From DASVBE01 sp036375995 (GTDB lineage Bacteria; Actinomycetota; Actinomycetes; Streptosporangiales; Streptosporangiaceae), in assembly GCA_036375995.1 (NCBI GenBank), contig DASVBE010000053.1:1-50076 (forward strand): a stretch of DNA of 50,076 nt. The letters run 5' to 3'. Position 1 is the stretch's first letter. Every line of letters begins with the position of its first letter. The notes beneath the pieces were generated by a model, which was not told the DNA's origin, searched no databases, and worked only from the letters and a program-made list of their open reading frames with translations. A program made the translations under genes and the position numbers. Shown one piece after another: positions 14,826 through 22,571 of this stretch.

Positions 14826-16415
14826 CTACCGGGCCGGCCCGGTCAGCCGGGCTTCCTCCAGATCCAGGTCGTGCTCGATCACCCGCACCGTGGTGGCCCC
14901 GACCCGGCCCTGATCCCGCAGCTCAGCCAGCTTGCGCCGCTGCATGTCGATGAGGTCCCGGCGCAGCTCGAAGTCGGCCGCGGCGGTGACGGTGGCCTCC
15001 TCCTCCGGGTCGCCGTCGACCATCGTCTCCAGCCGCCGCAGCCGGGACAGGTAACGCGCCCGCAGCCCGTCGGTCAGCTCGGCGGGCAGATCCCGGTCGG
15101 CACACACCGCGCCGAGGTAGTCGAGCACCGCCTGGGTGATCTCCAGCCGGGCCTGGATCTCGGCGTCGGTCACTGACGGGTGCTCACGCAGCCGCAGCCG
15201 CCGGACCAGCACCGGCAGGGTCAGCCCCTGCACGATCAGGGTCCCGGCAATAACCGCGAACCCGAGGTACACCTCCTCGTCCCGGCCGGCCAGCGGCTGC
15301 CCGGTACGGCTCACCTCGGGTACAGCGAGCAGCGCGGCCAGCGTGATCGCGCCGCGCATCCCGGCCCAGCCCAGCAGCGTCCGCTCCCGCCAGCCCAGCG
15401 ACCCGGCCAGGGTGCGGTATCTCCGGCGCGACCGGATCAGCGCGCCGAACGCCCACATCCAGAACAGCCGCACGCCCGTCACGGTCAGCACGACCACCGT
15501 GCCGGTCAGCACCAGCCGGCCCACCGGGCCGCTGGCCTCCCGGGTGAACGTGTGGAAGGACAGCCCGGTGAGCACGAACAGGAAGGCCTCGACCAGGAAC
15601 ACCAGCGTCTGCCAGAACGCGCCGGACTGCAGCCGGCTGCGCGCGGAGAACGCGTCGCCGCTGCTGTGCCAGCCCAGGTACAGGCCGCAGGTGACGGCGG
15701 CCAGCACGCCGGACGCGTGCGCCGCCTCGGCCGGGATGTAGGCCACGTAGGCGAGCAGGATCGAGCCCGCGATCTCGAGCGGCGGGTCGTCGACCCGGTC
15801 CCGCAGCCGCCGCCCGACCAGCCCGACCACCAGGCCGATGGCTGCCCCGGCCACCGCTGAGTACAGGATCGACCCGGCCGTCCCGGCCGGCGAGAACGTC
15901 CCGCTGACCGCGGCGGTGACGGCCGCGGCGTACAGCACCAGCGCGGTGCCGTCGTTGAACAGGGCCTCGCCTTCCAGGATCGTGACCAGCCGCCGGGGGA
16001 GGCCCAGCCGCCGGGCGATGCTGGTCGCCGCGGCCGCGTCGGTCGGGCCGACGGCGGTGCCGAGCACGAACGCGATGGCCCAGGACAGGTGGCCAAGCCA
16101 GTGCGCGACCGCGGCCACGCTCAGCGCGGTGATCATCACCAGCAGCACAGCGAGCACCCCGATCATCGGGGCGTCGCGGGAGAACGCGGTCGGGGAGGAG
16201 GTCACGGCCGCGTCGAAGACCAGCAGCGGCAGCAGCCCGAGCAGAACGAGCTCGGGATTCAGCGACACATCGGGCACGAACGGCAGGAAGCCGATGACAA
16301 GGCCGGCCACGACCAGGGTGACGGGCGCCGGGATGCCGGCCCGGCGCAGCACGGTCACCGCGCCCAGCGTGACCGTTGCCACGGCGAGGACGATCAGCAG
16401 CTGGGCGGAATGCAT
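14826..16415 (-). CDS. CPA1 family Na+/H+ antiporter
   Basis: A 529-aa monovalent cation/proton antiporter. About 11-12 hydrophobic helices fill residues 1-410. Ion-site motifs are GTAVGPTDAAAATSIARRLG (about 118-137) and EGEALFNDGTALVLY (about 145-159, with the Asn-Asp pair). The C-terminal ~110 residues are cytosolic, charged and helical, as in bacterial NhaP/NHE-like exchangers. Start ATG 16415 was preferred over upstream readings because MHSAQLLIVLAVATV begins the first helix and CACGAT lies 6 nt before it. A role in pH or Na+ homeostasis is inferred from the family. Confidence 0.92.
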   Translation of the reverse strand: MHSAQLLIVLAVATVTLGAVTVLRRAGIPAPVTLVVAGLVIGFLPFVPDVSLNPELVLLGLLPLLVFDAAVTSSPTAFSRDAPMIGVLAVLLVMITALSVAAVAHWLGHLSWAIAFVLGTAVGPTDAAAATSIARRLGLPRRLVTILEGEALFNDGTALVLYAAAVTAAVSGTFSPAGTAGSILYSAVAGAAIGLVVGLVGRRLRDRVDDPPLEIAGSILLAYVAYIPAEAAHASGVLAAVTCGLYLGWHSSGDAFSARSRLQSGAFWQTLVFLVEAFLFVLTGLSFHTFTREASGPVGRLVLTGTVVVLTVTGVRLFWMWAFGALIRSRRRYRTLAGSLGWRERTLLGWAGMRGAITLAALLAVPEVSRTGQPLAGRDEEVYLGFAVIAGTLIVQGLTLPVLVRRLRLREHPSVTDAEIQARLEITQAVLDYLGAVCADRDLPAELTDGLRARYLSRLRRLETMVDGDPEEEATVTAAADFELRRDLIDMQRRKLAELRDQGRVGATTVRVIEHDLDLEEARLTGPAR

Positions 16416-16495
16416 GGTCCGATCGTGTCCGGTCGGCCGGGCGAGGGGCAACTTCCGGGCTCGCCATGTGTTGCAGCCACACCGCATTGCCGCGT

Positions 16496-16578
16496 TGCAG
16501 TGATACTGCAGTGCCCGGCCCGGCCCGGGTGCAGTGTTACTGCAACGCCTGCCGCGGACCGGGTGCAGTGATACTGCA
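16496..16578. repeat. Three palindromic 15-mers at exact 34-bp spacing
   Basis: TGCAGTGATACTGCA (16496-16510), TGCAGTGTTACTGCA (16530-16544) and TGCAGTGATACTGCA (16564-16578) each form a 6-bp inverted repeat around GAT or GTT. The 19-bp spacers are GC-rich and unrelated. A degenerate relative may lie at 16472-16486. This could be an operator array or a set of small hairpins. Confidence 0.8.
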
Positions 16579-16599
16579 TTGCGGGGCCAGGGCGGGCTG

Positions 16600-16698
16600 T
16601 CAGTGCTGGGTGGGGCGGGCCTGGGCGGACGTCCAGCGGCGGGCTTCGAGGTCGTCTGCCACGTACGCGCGGTAGCCGTGCTGGTGGATGCCGCGCAC
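16600..16698 (-). CDS. Possible small ORF or gene remnant
   Basis: From GTG 16698 the minus strand reads 32 residues including HQHGYRAYVADDLEARRW before TGA. Nearly every third codon position is G or C, in strong phase, as in real genes here. Upstream the frame continues open into low-quality sequence with no credible start or domain. It may be the 3' end of a decayed gene or a chance frame. I do not recognise a family. Confidence 0.2.
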   Translation of the reverse strand: MRGIHQHGYRAYVADDLEARRWTSAQARPTQH

Positions 16699-16833
16699 GA
16701 AGGTGGCGCCGCCGGCCTGCGCCCCGGGCGAAGTGCGCGTCCCGGCCGGCGGCGAAGATCCGCGGGACCGTACCGGAGCCTGGCGAGCGGGGACCCGGCT
16801 GTTTCGCTGACCCGGATCGTCGGCCGGCCGCGA

Positions 16834-16839
16834 TAACGT
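16834..16839 (+). promoter_or_regulatory. -10 hexamer of a leaderless promoter (helicase gene)
   Basis: TAACGT is followed by 6 nt and then GTG 16846. The identical hexamer and spacing occur before deoC. Confidence 0.55.
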
Positions 16840-16845
16840 CAGGCC

Positions 16846-19101
16846 GTGCCCCCCGGCCTCGCCCCCAAAACCGCCTCCGGATCCGCCGGCTCCGCGGGCT
16901 CTTCCGTGCGCCAGAAAAAGCCACCCGCCGCGGCGGACCTGCTCGCCGCGGCGGTGGCCGGGATCGGCGGGGCCGAGCGGCCCGGGCAGGTAGCGATGGC
17001 CGAGGCGGTCGAGCGGTCGTTCGCGGCGGGTGAGCACCTGGCCGTGCAGGCCGGCACCGGTACCGGGAAGTCGCTGGCCTACCTGGTTCCCGCGGCCCGG
17101 TACGCGATCACCGAGCAGGCCACCGTGGTGGTGTCCACCGCGACGATCGCGCTGCAGCGCCAGCTGATCGACCGGGACCTGCCGCGGCTGGCGGCCGCGC
17201 TGAAGCCGCTGCTGGGGCGGGAACCGGTGTTTGCCATCCTCAAGGGCCGCCGGAACTACCTGTGCCGCCAGCGGCTGTCCGGCGGCGCGCCGGAGGAGCC
17301 GGGCGAGATGCTGTTCGACCCCCGCGCGGTATCGGCCACCGGGCGGCAGGTCGAGCGGCTGCACGAGTGGGCGGAGACGACGCTGACCGGGGACCGGGAC
17401 GAGCTGGTGCCCGGCGTATCCGAGACGGCCTGGCGCCAGGTGTCGGTCAGCGCCCGGGAGTGCACCGGGGCGCAGCGCTGCCCGTTCGGCCAGGAGTGCT
17501 TCGCCGAGCAGGCCCGGTACGAGGCCGGCCAGGCCGACATCGTGGTCACCAACCACGCGCTGCTGGCCATCGACGCGATGGAGGACTTCCCGGCGCTGCC
17601 CGAACACGATGTAGTGATCATCGACGAGGCACACGACCTGGTGGACCGGGTCACCTCGGTGAGCACCGACGAGCTGTCCGCGCCCGCCATCGAGATCGCC
17701 GCCCGGCGGTGCGGGCGCATGATCGAGGAGTCCGTGGTGGCCCCGCTCCGGGAGGCCGGGTCGGCGGTGGCCCGGGTTCTCGACGGGGCCCCGGCCGGCC
17801 GGATCGACCTGCTGGACGACGCACTGGCCGCCACCCTGGCCGCGGTACGCGACGCGGCCAGAAGCTGCCACGCCGATCTGAAGGCCACCTCCAAGGGCAC
17901 GGAGGAGGACCCGGACCGGCTGGCCAAGAGCCGGGCCGCGCTGGCCCAGCTAGGTGACGTGCTGGACGCGGCCGAGCGGATGCTGACCGCGTTCGGCCCG
18001 GCGCTGGCCGACCGGACCGACGTGGTCTGGCTTGACCAGCCCTTGTCGCCGGAGTCGAACCGGCCGCCCACCCTGCGGGTGGCCCCGCTGTCCGTGGGCG
18101 GCCTGCTGGCCCGGCGGCTGTTCGGGCAGCGGACGGTCACGCTGACCTCGGCGACCCTGTCGCTGGGCGGCTCGTTCGAGCCGCTGGCCCGGCAGTGGGG
18201 GCTGCCCGCGCCGGGTGCCGGCCCTGGTGGCCCCGGCGGCCTGGTGCGCGGCGAGGCGGACGCGGCCGCGGGCCCTGGCGCGGACAGTGAGGAGCCGGGG
18301 GAGGAGCGAGACCGGCGGGAGGCGGACGGGCCGCCGGGCCGCCCCGGCGGGCTGGCGCGGGATGCCGCGCCGCATTCGCTGACCTGGACCGGGCTCGACG
18401 TGGGCTCGCCGTTCGATCATCCCAGGCACGGGATCCTGTACGTGGCCCGGCATCTTCCGCCGCCCGGCCGGGACGGGCTGGCCGAGGCGTACCTGACCGA
18501 GATGACCGAGCTGATCGAGGCGGCTGGCGGGCGGACCCTCGGGCTTTTTTCGTCCATGCGGGCGGCTCAGCAGGCCACCGACGAGCTGCGCGGCCGGCTC
18601 AGCGTGCCGCTGCTGTGCCAGGGCGAGGATTCCACGGCGCAGCTGGTGACGCAGTTCGCCGCGTCCGAGCCGACCTGTTTGTTCGGCACGCTGTCGCTGT
18701 GGCAGGGGGTGGACGTGCCGGGGCCGGCGCTGCAGCTGGTGATCATCGACCGGATCCCGTTCCCGCGGCCCGACGACCCGCTCGCCTCCGCCCGTCAGCG
18801 GGCGGTGGCGGCCCGCGGCGGCAACGGCTTCATGACCGTGGCGGCGTCGCACGCGGCGCTCCTGCTGGCGCAGGGCACCGGGCGGCTCCTGCGGACGATG
18901 ACCGACCGCGGCGTGGTGGCGATCCTGGACCCGCGGCTGGCCACCGCCCGGTACGGCTCGTTCCTGCGCGGCTCGCTGCCGCCGTTCTGGGCGACCGCGG
19001 ACCCGGAGGTCGCCAGGGGAGCTCTCCGCCGCCTGGCCGCCGCCAGTTCCGCCGCGGAAAGCGCGGCCGCAGAGAGCCCCGCTACGGAGCCGCTGGCCTG
19101 A
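16846..19101 (+). CDS. DinG/XPD-like ATP-dependent DNA helicase
   Basis: A 751-aa superfamily 2 iron-sulfur helicase. Walker A is AGTGTGKSLAYL (about 69-80) and the DEAH box is VVIIDEAHDLVDRV (about 253-266). Four cysteines between them (NYLCRQ, then ECTGAQRCPFGQECF) are placed to hold the 4Fe-4S cluster. The C-terminal helicase motifs are FGTLSLWQGVDVPG and the end HAALLLAQGTGRLLRTMTDRGVVAILDPR. A low-complexity acidic/Gly-rich insert of about 55 residues sits near 460-515. A role in repairing or unwinding structured DNA is inferred from the family. It is probably leaderless. Confidence 0.93.
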   Translation: MPPGLAPKTASGSAGSAGSSVRQKKPPAAADLLAAAVAGIGGAERPGQVAMAEAVERSFAAGEHLAVQAGTGTGKSLAYLVPAARYAITEQATVVVSTATIALQRQLIDRDLPRLAAALKPLLGREPVFAILKGRRNYLCRQRLSGGAPEEPGEMLFDPRAVSATGRQVERLHEWAETTLTGDRDELVPGVSETAWRQVSVSARECTGAQRCPFGQECFAEQARYEAGQADIVVTNHALLAIDAMEDFPALPEHDVVIIDEAHDLVDRVTSVSTDELSAPAIEIAARRCGRMIEESVVAPLREAGSAVARVLDGAPAGRIDLLDDALAATLAAVRDAARSCHADLKATSKGTEEDPDRLAKSRAALAQLGDVLDAAERMLTAFGPALADRTDVVWLDQPLSPESNRPPTLRVAPLSVGGLLARRLFGQRTVTLTSATLSLGGSFEPLARQWGLPAPGAGPGGPGGLVRGEADAAAGPGADSEEPGEERDRREADGPPGRPGGLARDAAPHSLTWTGLDVGSPFDHPRHGILYVARHLPPPGRDGLAEAYLTEMTELIEAAGGRTLGLFSSMRAAQQATDELRGRLSVPLLCQGEDSTAQLVTQFAASEPTCLFGTLSLWQGVDVPGPALQLVIIDRIPFPRPDDPLASARQRAVAARGGNGFMTVAASHAALLLAQGTGRLLRTMTDRGVVAILDPRLATARYGSFLRGSLPPFWATADPEVARGALRRLAAASSAAESAAAESPATEPLA

Positions 19102-19156
19102 CCGGCGGCACGGCCGCGATACCGGCCGCTGGCCCCCCGGGAGCTGCCGGCTCCGG

Positions 19157-20155
19157 TCAGAGGACGTCGTGGCCGGGGTGGTTCTCCTGCGGCAGCGGGC
19201 GGCGCTCGGCCGGGATCGTGCCCAGGCGGCCGGCCTGGAAATCCTCGAAGGCCTGGACCAGCTCGGCCCGGGTGTTCATGACGAACGGGCCGTACGCCGC
19301 GACTGGCTCGCGGATCGGCTGGCCGCCCAGGACCAGGATGTCCATGCCCGGCGACGGGCCGTCGGCGGTGCGGGCGGCCTGGAAGGTCAGCGCCCCTCCG
19401 GGGCCGAACACGGCCAGCTGCCCCATCGTGGCCGGGCGCTGCTCGGCGCCCACGGTGCCGGACCCGGCCAGCACGTAGGCCAGCGCGTTGAAGTCGGGCC
19501 GCCAGGGCAGGCGGAGCTGAGCGCCGGGCTGCAGGGTCGCGTGCAGCAGCGAGATAGGGGTGTGGGTACTGCCGGGCCCGGCGTGACCGCCGACCTCGCC
19601 GGCGATGACCCGGACCAGCGCGCCGCCGTCCGGCGAGGTGAGCAGGGCCACCTGGCCGGCCCGGATGTCCTGGTAGCGCGGGTCGGTCATCTTCAGCCGC
19701 GCGGGCAGGTTGACCCACAGCTGGAAGCCGTGGAACAGGCCGCCGCTCATCACCAGCGCCTCGGGCGGCTCCTCGATGTGCAGCAGGCCGCCGCCCGCGG
19801 TCATCCACTGGGTGTCACCGTTGGTGATGAGGCCGCCGCCACCGGTCGAGTCCTGGTGCCGGAAGGTGCCGTCGATCATGTAGGTCACGGTCTCGAAGCC
19901 CCGGTGCGGGTGCCAGGACGTGCCCTTCGGCTCACCCGGGGCGTAGTCGACCTCGCCCATCTGGTCCATGTGGATGAATGGGTCCAGGGCCCGCAGCTCC
20001 ACGCCGGCAAACGCGCGGCGGACCGGGAATCCCTCGCCCTCGTAGGCCGACGGCGCGGTGGTTACCGTCCGCACCATCCGGTCGGCTACCGCCATCGGGT
20101 CCGGCTCCGGGATGCGGGGCAGGACCAGGGTGTCGCTCACTGTCACCGCTGGCAT
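19157..20155 (-). CDS. Pirin family protein
   Basis: A 332-aa bicupin. The N-terminal cupin has the pirin metal motif TSWHPHRGFETVTYMIDG (about 79-96) and the matching distal ligands in GGLLHIEEP (about 122-130). The C-terminal cupin contains LQPGAQLRLPWRPDFNALAYVLAG. Some bacterial pirins show quercetin 2,3-dioxygenase activity, while others regulate central metabolism or transcription. GGAGG stands 5 nt before ATG 20155. It is downstream of and co-directional with the CGNR gene, but a strong hairpin separates them. It is convergent with the helicase gene. Confidence 0.92.
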   Translation of the reverse strand: MPAVTVSDTLVLPRIPEPDPMAVADRMVRTVTTAPSAYEGEGFPVRRAFAGVELRALDPFIHMDQMGEVDYAPGEPKGTSWHPHRGFETVTYMIDGTFRHQDSTGGGGLITNGDTQWMTAGGGLLHIEEPPEALVMSGGLFHGFQLWVNLPARLKMTDPRYQDIRAGQVALLTSPDGGALVRVIAGEVGGHAGPGSTHTPISLLHATLQPGAQLRLPWRPDFNALAYVLAGSGTVGAEQRPATMGQLAVFGPGGALTFQAARTADGPSPGMDILVLGGQPIREPVAAYGPFVMNTRAELVQAFEDFQAGRLGTIPAERRPLPQENHPGHDVL

Positions 20156-20226
20156 CGTGTCCTCCGTCGTCGACCGCCCGGCCCTCCGGCCGGACGGGAA
20201 GTCCGTCGCCTACCCGAACATTAATT

Positions 20227-20248
20227 GAACTCACAACATTCCGAGTTC
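20227..20248. promoter_or_regulatory. Inverted repeat upstream of pirin
   Basis: GAACTC (20227-20232) and GAGTTC (20243-20248) form a perfect inverted repeat with a 10-bp spacer in an AT-richer patch 72-93 bp before the pirin start. It is a candidate operator. Confidence 0.4.
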
Positions 20249-20317
20249 GGAACGCCACTGCCGGCCGGGCGGCGGCCGCAGGCCCGTCCGGCTCCCCCTC
20301 AGGCTACGGCGCCCGCA

Positions 20318-20367
20318 TGACCCGTCAGGATTCTGGGCGTCCCGGCAACCAGAACCCTGACGGATCA
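20318..20367 (-). terminator. Terminator hairpin of the CGNR gene
   Basis: Nineteen-base arms (20318-20336 and 20349-20367) enclose a 12-nt loop. The two DNA mismatches become G-U pairs only in minus-strand RNA, so the stem is fully paired in the CGNR transcript. The right arm contains that gene's stop codon. Confidence 0.7.
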
Positions 20368-20895
20368 TGAAGCGCCACCCGCGGACCGGATGCGGGCGCG
20401 GTGGCGGCGGACGTTGACGGCGTTCGCGCAGCGGACCGAGCAGAACCGGCGCCGGCCGCCGCGGGACACATCGACGAACACGACGCCGCAGTCATCCCGA
20501 AGGCAGCAGCCCAGCCGGTGCCCGGCCCTGTCCGCGATCAGGTGCGCCAGGCCCGACGCGGTCAGGGCCCGGACCCGGGCGGGCAGGCCGGCGTCCAGCG
20601 GTGCGTAGTGCAGGTGCGGGGCCAGGCCGTGGTGGCTGACCAGCCGCGGCCGGCACCGGGCGGTGACCAGCAGTCCGTCGGCCAGCCCCGCCTTATCTAC
20701 CGGGGCGGCCTCGAACACCGGCCGCAGCCGGCCCGTCCAGGCCCGGATGGCCGGCGCCGTAGCCGCGGTGACGTCGGGCAGGTGCACATCGTGGTCGCGC
20801 AGCACCGCGGACAGGCTGGCCAGATCCGCCGCGGCCGCGTTCACCAGCCCGGCCGCGATCAGCGCCCCCGCCGAGATGTAAGTGTTGAATTGCAC
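20365..20895 (-). CDS. CGNR zinc-finger transcriptional regulator (ABATE domain)
   Basis: A 176-aa regulator. The N-terminal ABATE domain starts VQFNTYISAGALIAAGLVNAAA. The C-terminal zinc-ribbon/CGNR domain has cysteines in LGCCLRDDCGVVFVD and RRRFCSVRCANAVNVRRHRAR, where CANAVN replaces the eponymous CGNR. GTG 20895 was chosen because family members begin at this point and TGTAAT lies 6 nt upstream. It is divergent from an EamA transporter with overlapping promoters, so it likely regulates that exporter. An ATG at 20922 in frame is possible but would overlap the transporter start. Confidence 0.85.
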   Translation of the reverse strand: MQFNTYISAGALIAAGLVNAAAADLASLSAVLRDHDVHLPDVTAATAPAIRAWTGRLRPVFEAAPVDKAGLADGLLVTARCRPRLVSHHGLAPHLHYAPLDAGLPARVRALTASGLAHLIADRAGHRLGCCLRDDCGVVFVDVSRGGRRRFCSVRCANAVNVRRHRARIRSAGGAS

Positions 20896-20931
20896 AATGC
20901 CATTACAGGACAGTAGACCCATGACCGCAAG
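20885..20931. promoter_or_regulatory. Overlapping divergent leaderless promoters (CGNR / EamA)
   Basis: Plus strand: TTGAAT (20885-20890), 18 bp, GACAGT (20909-20914), 6 nt, ATG 20921. Minus strand: TTGCGG, 17 bp, TGTAAT (20902-20907 on plus coordinates), 6 nt, GTG 20895. Each promoter's core lies within the other's, so polymerase can use only one at a time. Confidence 0.6.
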
Positions 20932-21928
20932 CAGCCCCTCGTCGGCCGGCCCCGCACCGGCCACCCCGGCGGCCGCCGCCCAGAGCCAGGACCACCACCA
21001 CAACCACGACCAGGGCCAGGGCGCGGGCATGGCGGCGGGCCTGGCCGCGGTGGTCATGTGGGGGCTGGCCCCCGTGGCGACCCGGGCTCTGGTCGGGCAC
21101 CTCGCCCCGATCCCGTTGCTCGTCCTGCGGATCGGCCTGTCCGGCCTGGTGCTGCTGCCCTGGTGCGCGCACCGGCTGATCAGGATGCGCCGCGGCGAGA
21201 CCGCCCGGCTGGGGCGGGGCGAGCTGGGCCGGCTGACCGCAGCCGGGCTGCTCTGCATGGTGGGCTACAACCTGCCGGTCACCGTCGGGCTGCAATGGGT
21301 GCCCGCGTCCACCGCGGCGCTGATCCTGGCCACCGAGCCGGTCTGGATCCTCGCCCTGGGCCGCATCTTCCTGCGCACCCCCGTGCCCCCGCTGTGCTGG
21401 GCCGGTGCCGCGATAGCACTCGGCGGGATCGCGGTCCTGGCCGGCCCGGAGGCCGTCACCGCCGCCGCCACCGCCGCCACCGGCCGCGCCCTCGCCGGCA
21501 CCGGCCTGGTCCTGCTCGGCACCGCCCTCTTCGGCGCGTACACGCTGGTCCTGCGCCCGCTTGCGGGACAGCTCGGCGGCGGCACCGCCGCGGCGTACTC
21601 CACCGTGGCCGGCGCGATTCCCTACCTGGCGCTCGCCTGGCTGCTACCGGCCGCCGCCCCGCGAGCCGCAATGCCCGCCGCAGCCTGGGCCGAGCTCGCC
21701 TTCCTCGCCCTCGGCTGCACGGTGGCCGGCCTGGCCGCCTGGAGCATCGCGGTGGCCAGATCCGGCAGCGCCCGGGCCGGGCTGCTGCTCTACCTCGAGC
21801 CGGTGGTCGGCGTGGCCGGCGCGGTAGCCCTCCTGGGCGAGCACCTGTCCGCCGCGATGGCGGCCGGCGGTGCCCTGATCATGGCCGGCGTGGCCACCGC
21901 CTGGCTGGCCCAGCGCCGGGTGGGCTAG
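20921..21928 (+). CDS. EamA/DMT superfamily transporter
   Basis: A 335-aa ten-helix drug/metabolite transporter with two EamA repeats. The first helix region reads AAVVMWGLAPVATRALVGHLAPIPLLVLR (about 47-75). QWVPASTAALILATEPVWILALGRIFL marks the end of repeat one and LLLYLEPVVGVAGAVALLGEHL the end of repeat two. The His-rich N-terminal HHHNHD segment (about 27-32) is unusual and might bind metal. ATG 20921 matches a leaderless promoter. The substrate is unknown. The divergent CGNR gene is its likely regulator. Confidence 0.9.
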   Translation: MTASSPSSAGPAPATPAAAAQSQDHHHNHDQGQGAGMAAGLAAVVMWGLAPVATRALVGHLAPIPLLVLRIGLSGLVLLPWCAHRLIRMRRGETARLGRGELGRLTAAGLLCMVGYNLPVTVGLQWVPASTAALILATEPVWILALGRIFLRTPVPPLCWAGAAIALGGIAVLAGPEAVTAAATAATGRALAGTGLVLLGTALFGAYTLVLRPLAGQLGGGTAAAYSTVAGAIPYLALAWLLPAAAPRAAMPAAAWAELAFLALGCTVAGLAAWSIAVARSGSARAGLLLYLEPVVGVAGAVALLGEHLSAAMAAGGALIMAGVATAWLAQRRVG

Positions 21929-21968
21929 AGCGCCGCGTGGGCTAGAGCGCCAGGCCGGCTAGAGCGCC
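21922..21968. repeat. Triplicated GGCTAGAGCGCC at a convergent gene end
   Basis: Three near-copies of GGCTAGAGCGCC start at about 21923, 21940 and 21957. Each contains CTAG, which is a TAG stop on both strands. The first ends the EamA gene and the last ends the TetR gene. Confidence 0.7.
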
Positions 21969-22567
21969 AGGCCCTGCTCCAGATGAGCGAGGGCGGCGTC
22001 GATCCGGTCCACCAGACCGGCCGCGTCGCCGGTGAACGGCGGCACCATCGTCGCCGCCCAGATCACGCCGATCATCGCGCCAGCCACGTGCCTGACCGCC
22101 GGGTCGTCGGGGGAGCGCCCGGCCCGGCGGGCCAGCGGCACGGCCATCACCTCGATCGTCCGGGTGAACTCATCGGCGGCCCGGGCCCGGATCTCCGGCG
22201 CCGACGCGCTCAGCGCGATCGTCTCCTGGAGCCGCTCGAGCTCGGCCGGGTCCATCGGGCCGAGCGCCTGCGAGACCGCGGCCCGGACCGCCGCGATGGG
22301 CCCCAGCGACGGCGGCTGGGCCTCGACCGCCTCGGGCAGCAGCACGTCGAGGTCGTCCTGCAGCACCACATCTTCCTTGGTCGGGTAGTACCGGAAGAAC
22401 GTGGCGGGCGAGATATCCGCGGCCGCGGCGATCTGCTCGATCGTGGTCGCCGCGTAGCCGCGCTCGCGGAACAGCCGCATGGCCTCGGTCCGGATGGCCG
22501 CGCGGGTCCGCGCCTTCTTCCGCTCGCGCAGCCCCATCGGCGGACCGGCCGGCCGGGTATCGCTCAT
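21959..22567 (-). CDS. TetR/AcrR family repressor of the adjacent MFS pump
   Basis: A 202-aa repressor. The N-terminal HTH runs RTRAAIRTEAMRLFRERGYAATTIEQIAAAADISPATFFRYYPTKEDVV (about residues 20-68). The ~135-residue remainder is a helical ligand domain of the MftR-like C-terminal type. ATG 22567 is 4 bp after the MFS stop, so the two form one operon. CAGAAT 6 nt upstream may add an internal start. The palindrome at 24191-24203 in front of the MFS gene is the expected operator, giving autoregulated, drug-inducible expression. Confidence 0.9.
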   Translation of the reverse strand: MSDTRPAGPPMGLRERKKARTRAAIRTEAMRLFRERGYAATTIEQIAAAADISPATFFRYYPTKEDVVLQDDLDVLLPEAVEAQPPSLGPIAAVRAAVSQALGPMDPAELERLQETIALSASAPEIRARAADEFTRTIEVMAVPLARRAGRSPDDPAVRHVAGAMIGVIWAATMVPPFTGDAAGLVDRIDAALAHLEQGLAL

Positions 22568-22571
22568 CCTC

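Larger units (their letters stand above)
16416..16845. other. 430-bp divergent intergenic region
   Basis: This separates the antiporter and helicase starts. It holds a CACGAT hexamer for the antiporter (16422-16427), three regularly spaced palindromes (16496-16578), a short minus-strand reading frame with good codon use (16600-16698) and the helicase -10 element (16834-16839). Nothing else is recognisable. Confidence 0.7.

Noticed and set aside
16496..16578. CRISPR array
   Set aside because: The repeats are 15-bp palindromes with 19-bp GC-rich spacers, only three copies, and no cas genes are nearby.
16600..17871. A 423-codon minus-strand frame over the helicase start
   Set aside because: Most of it is antisense to the well-supported DinG-like gene and its sequence is low-complexity. 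Only its last ~32 codons are noted, as a weak possibility.
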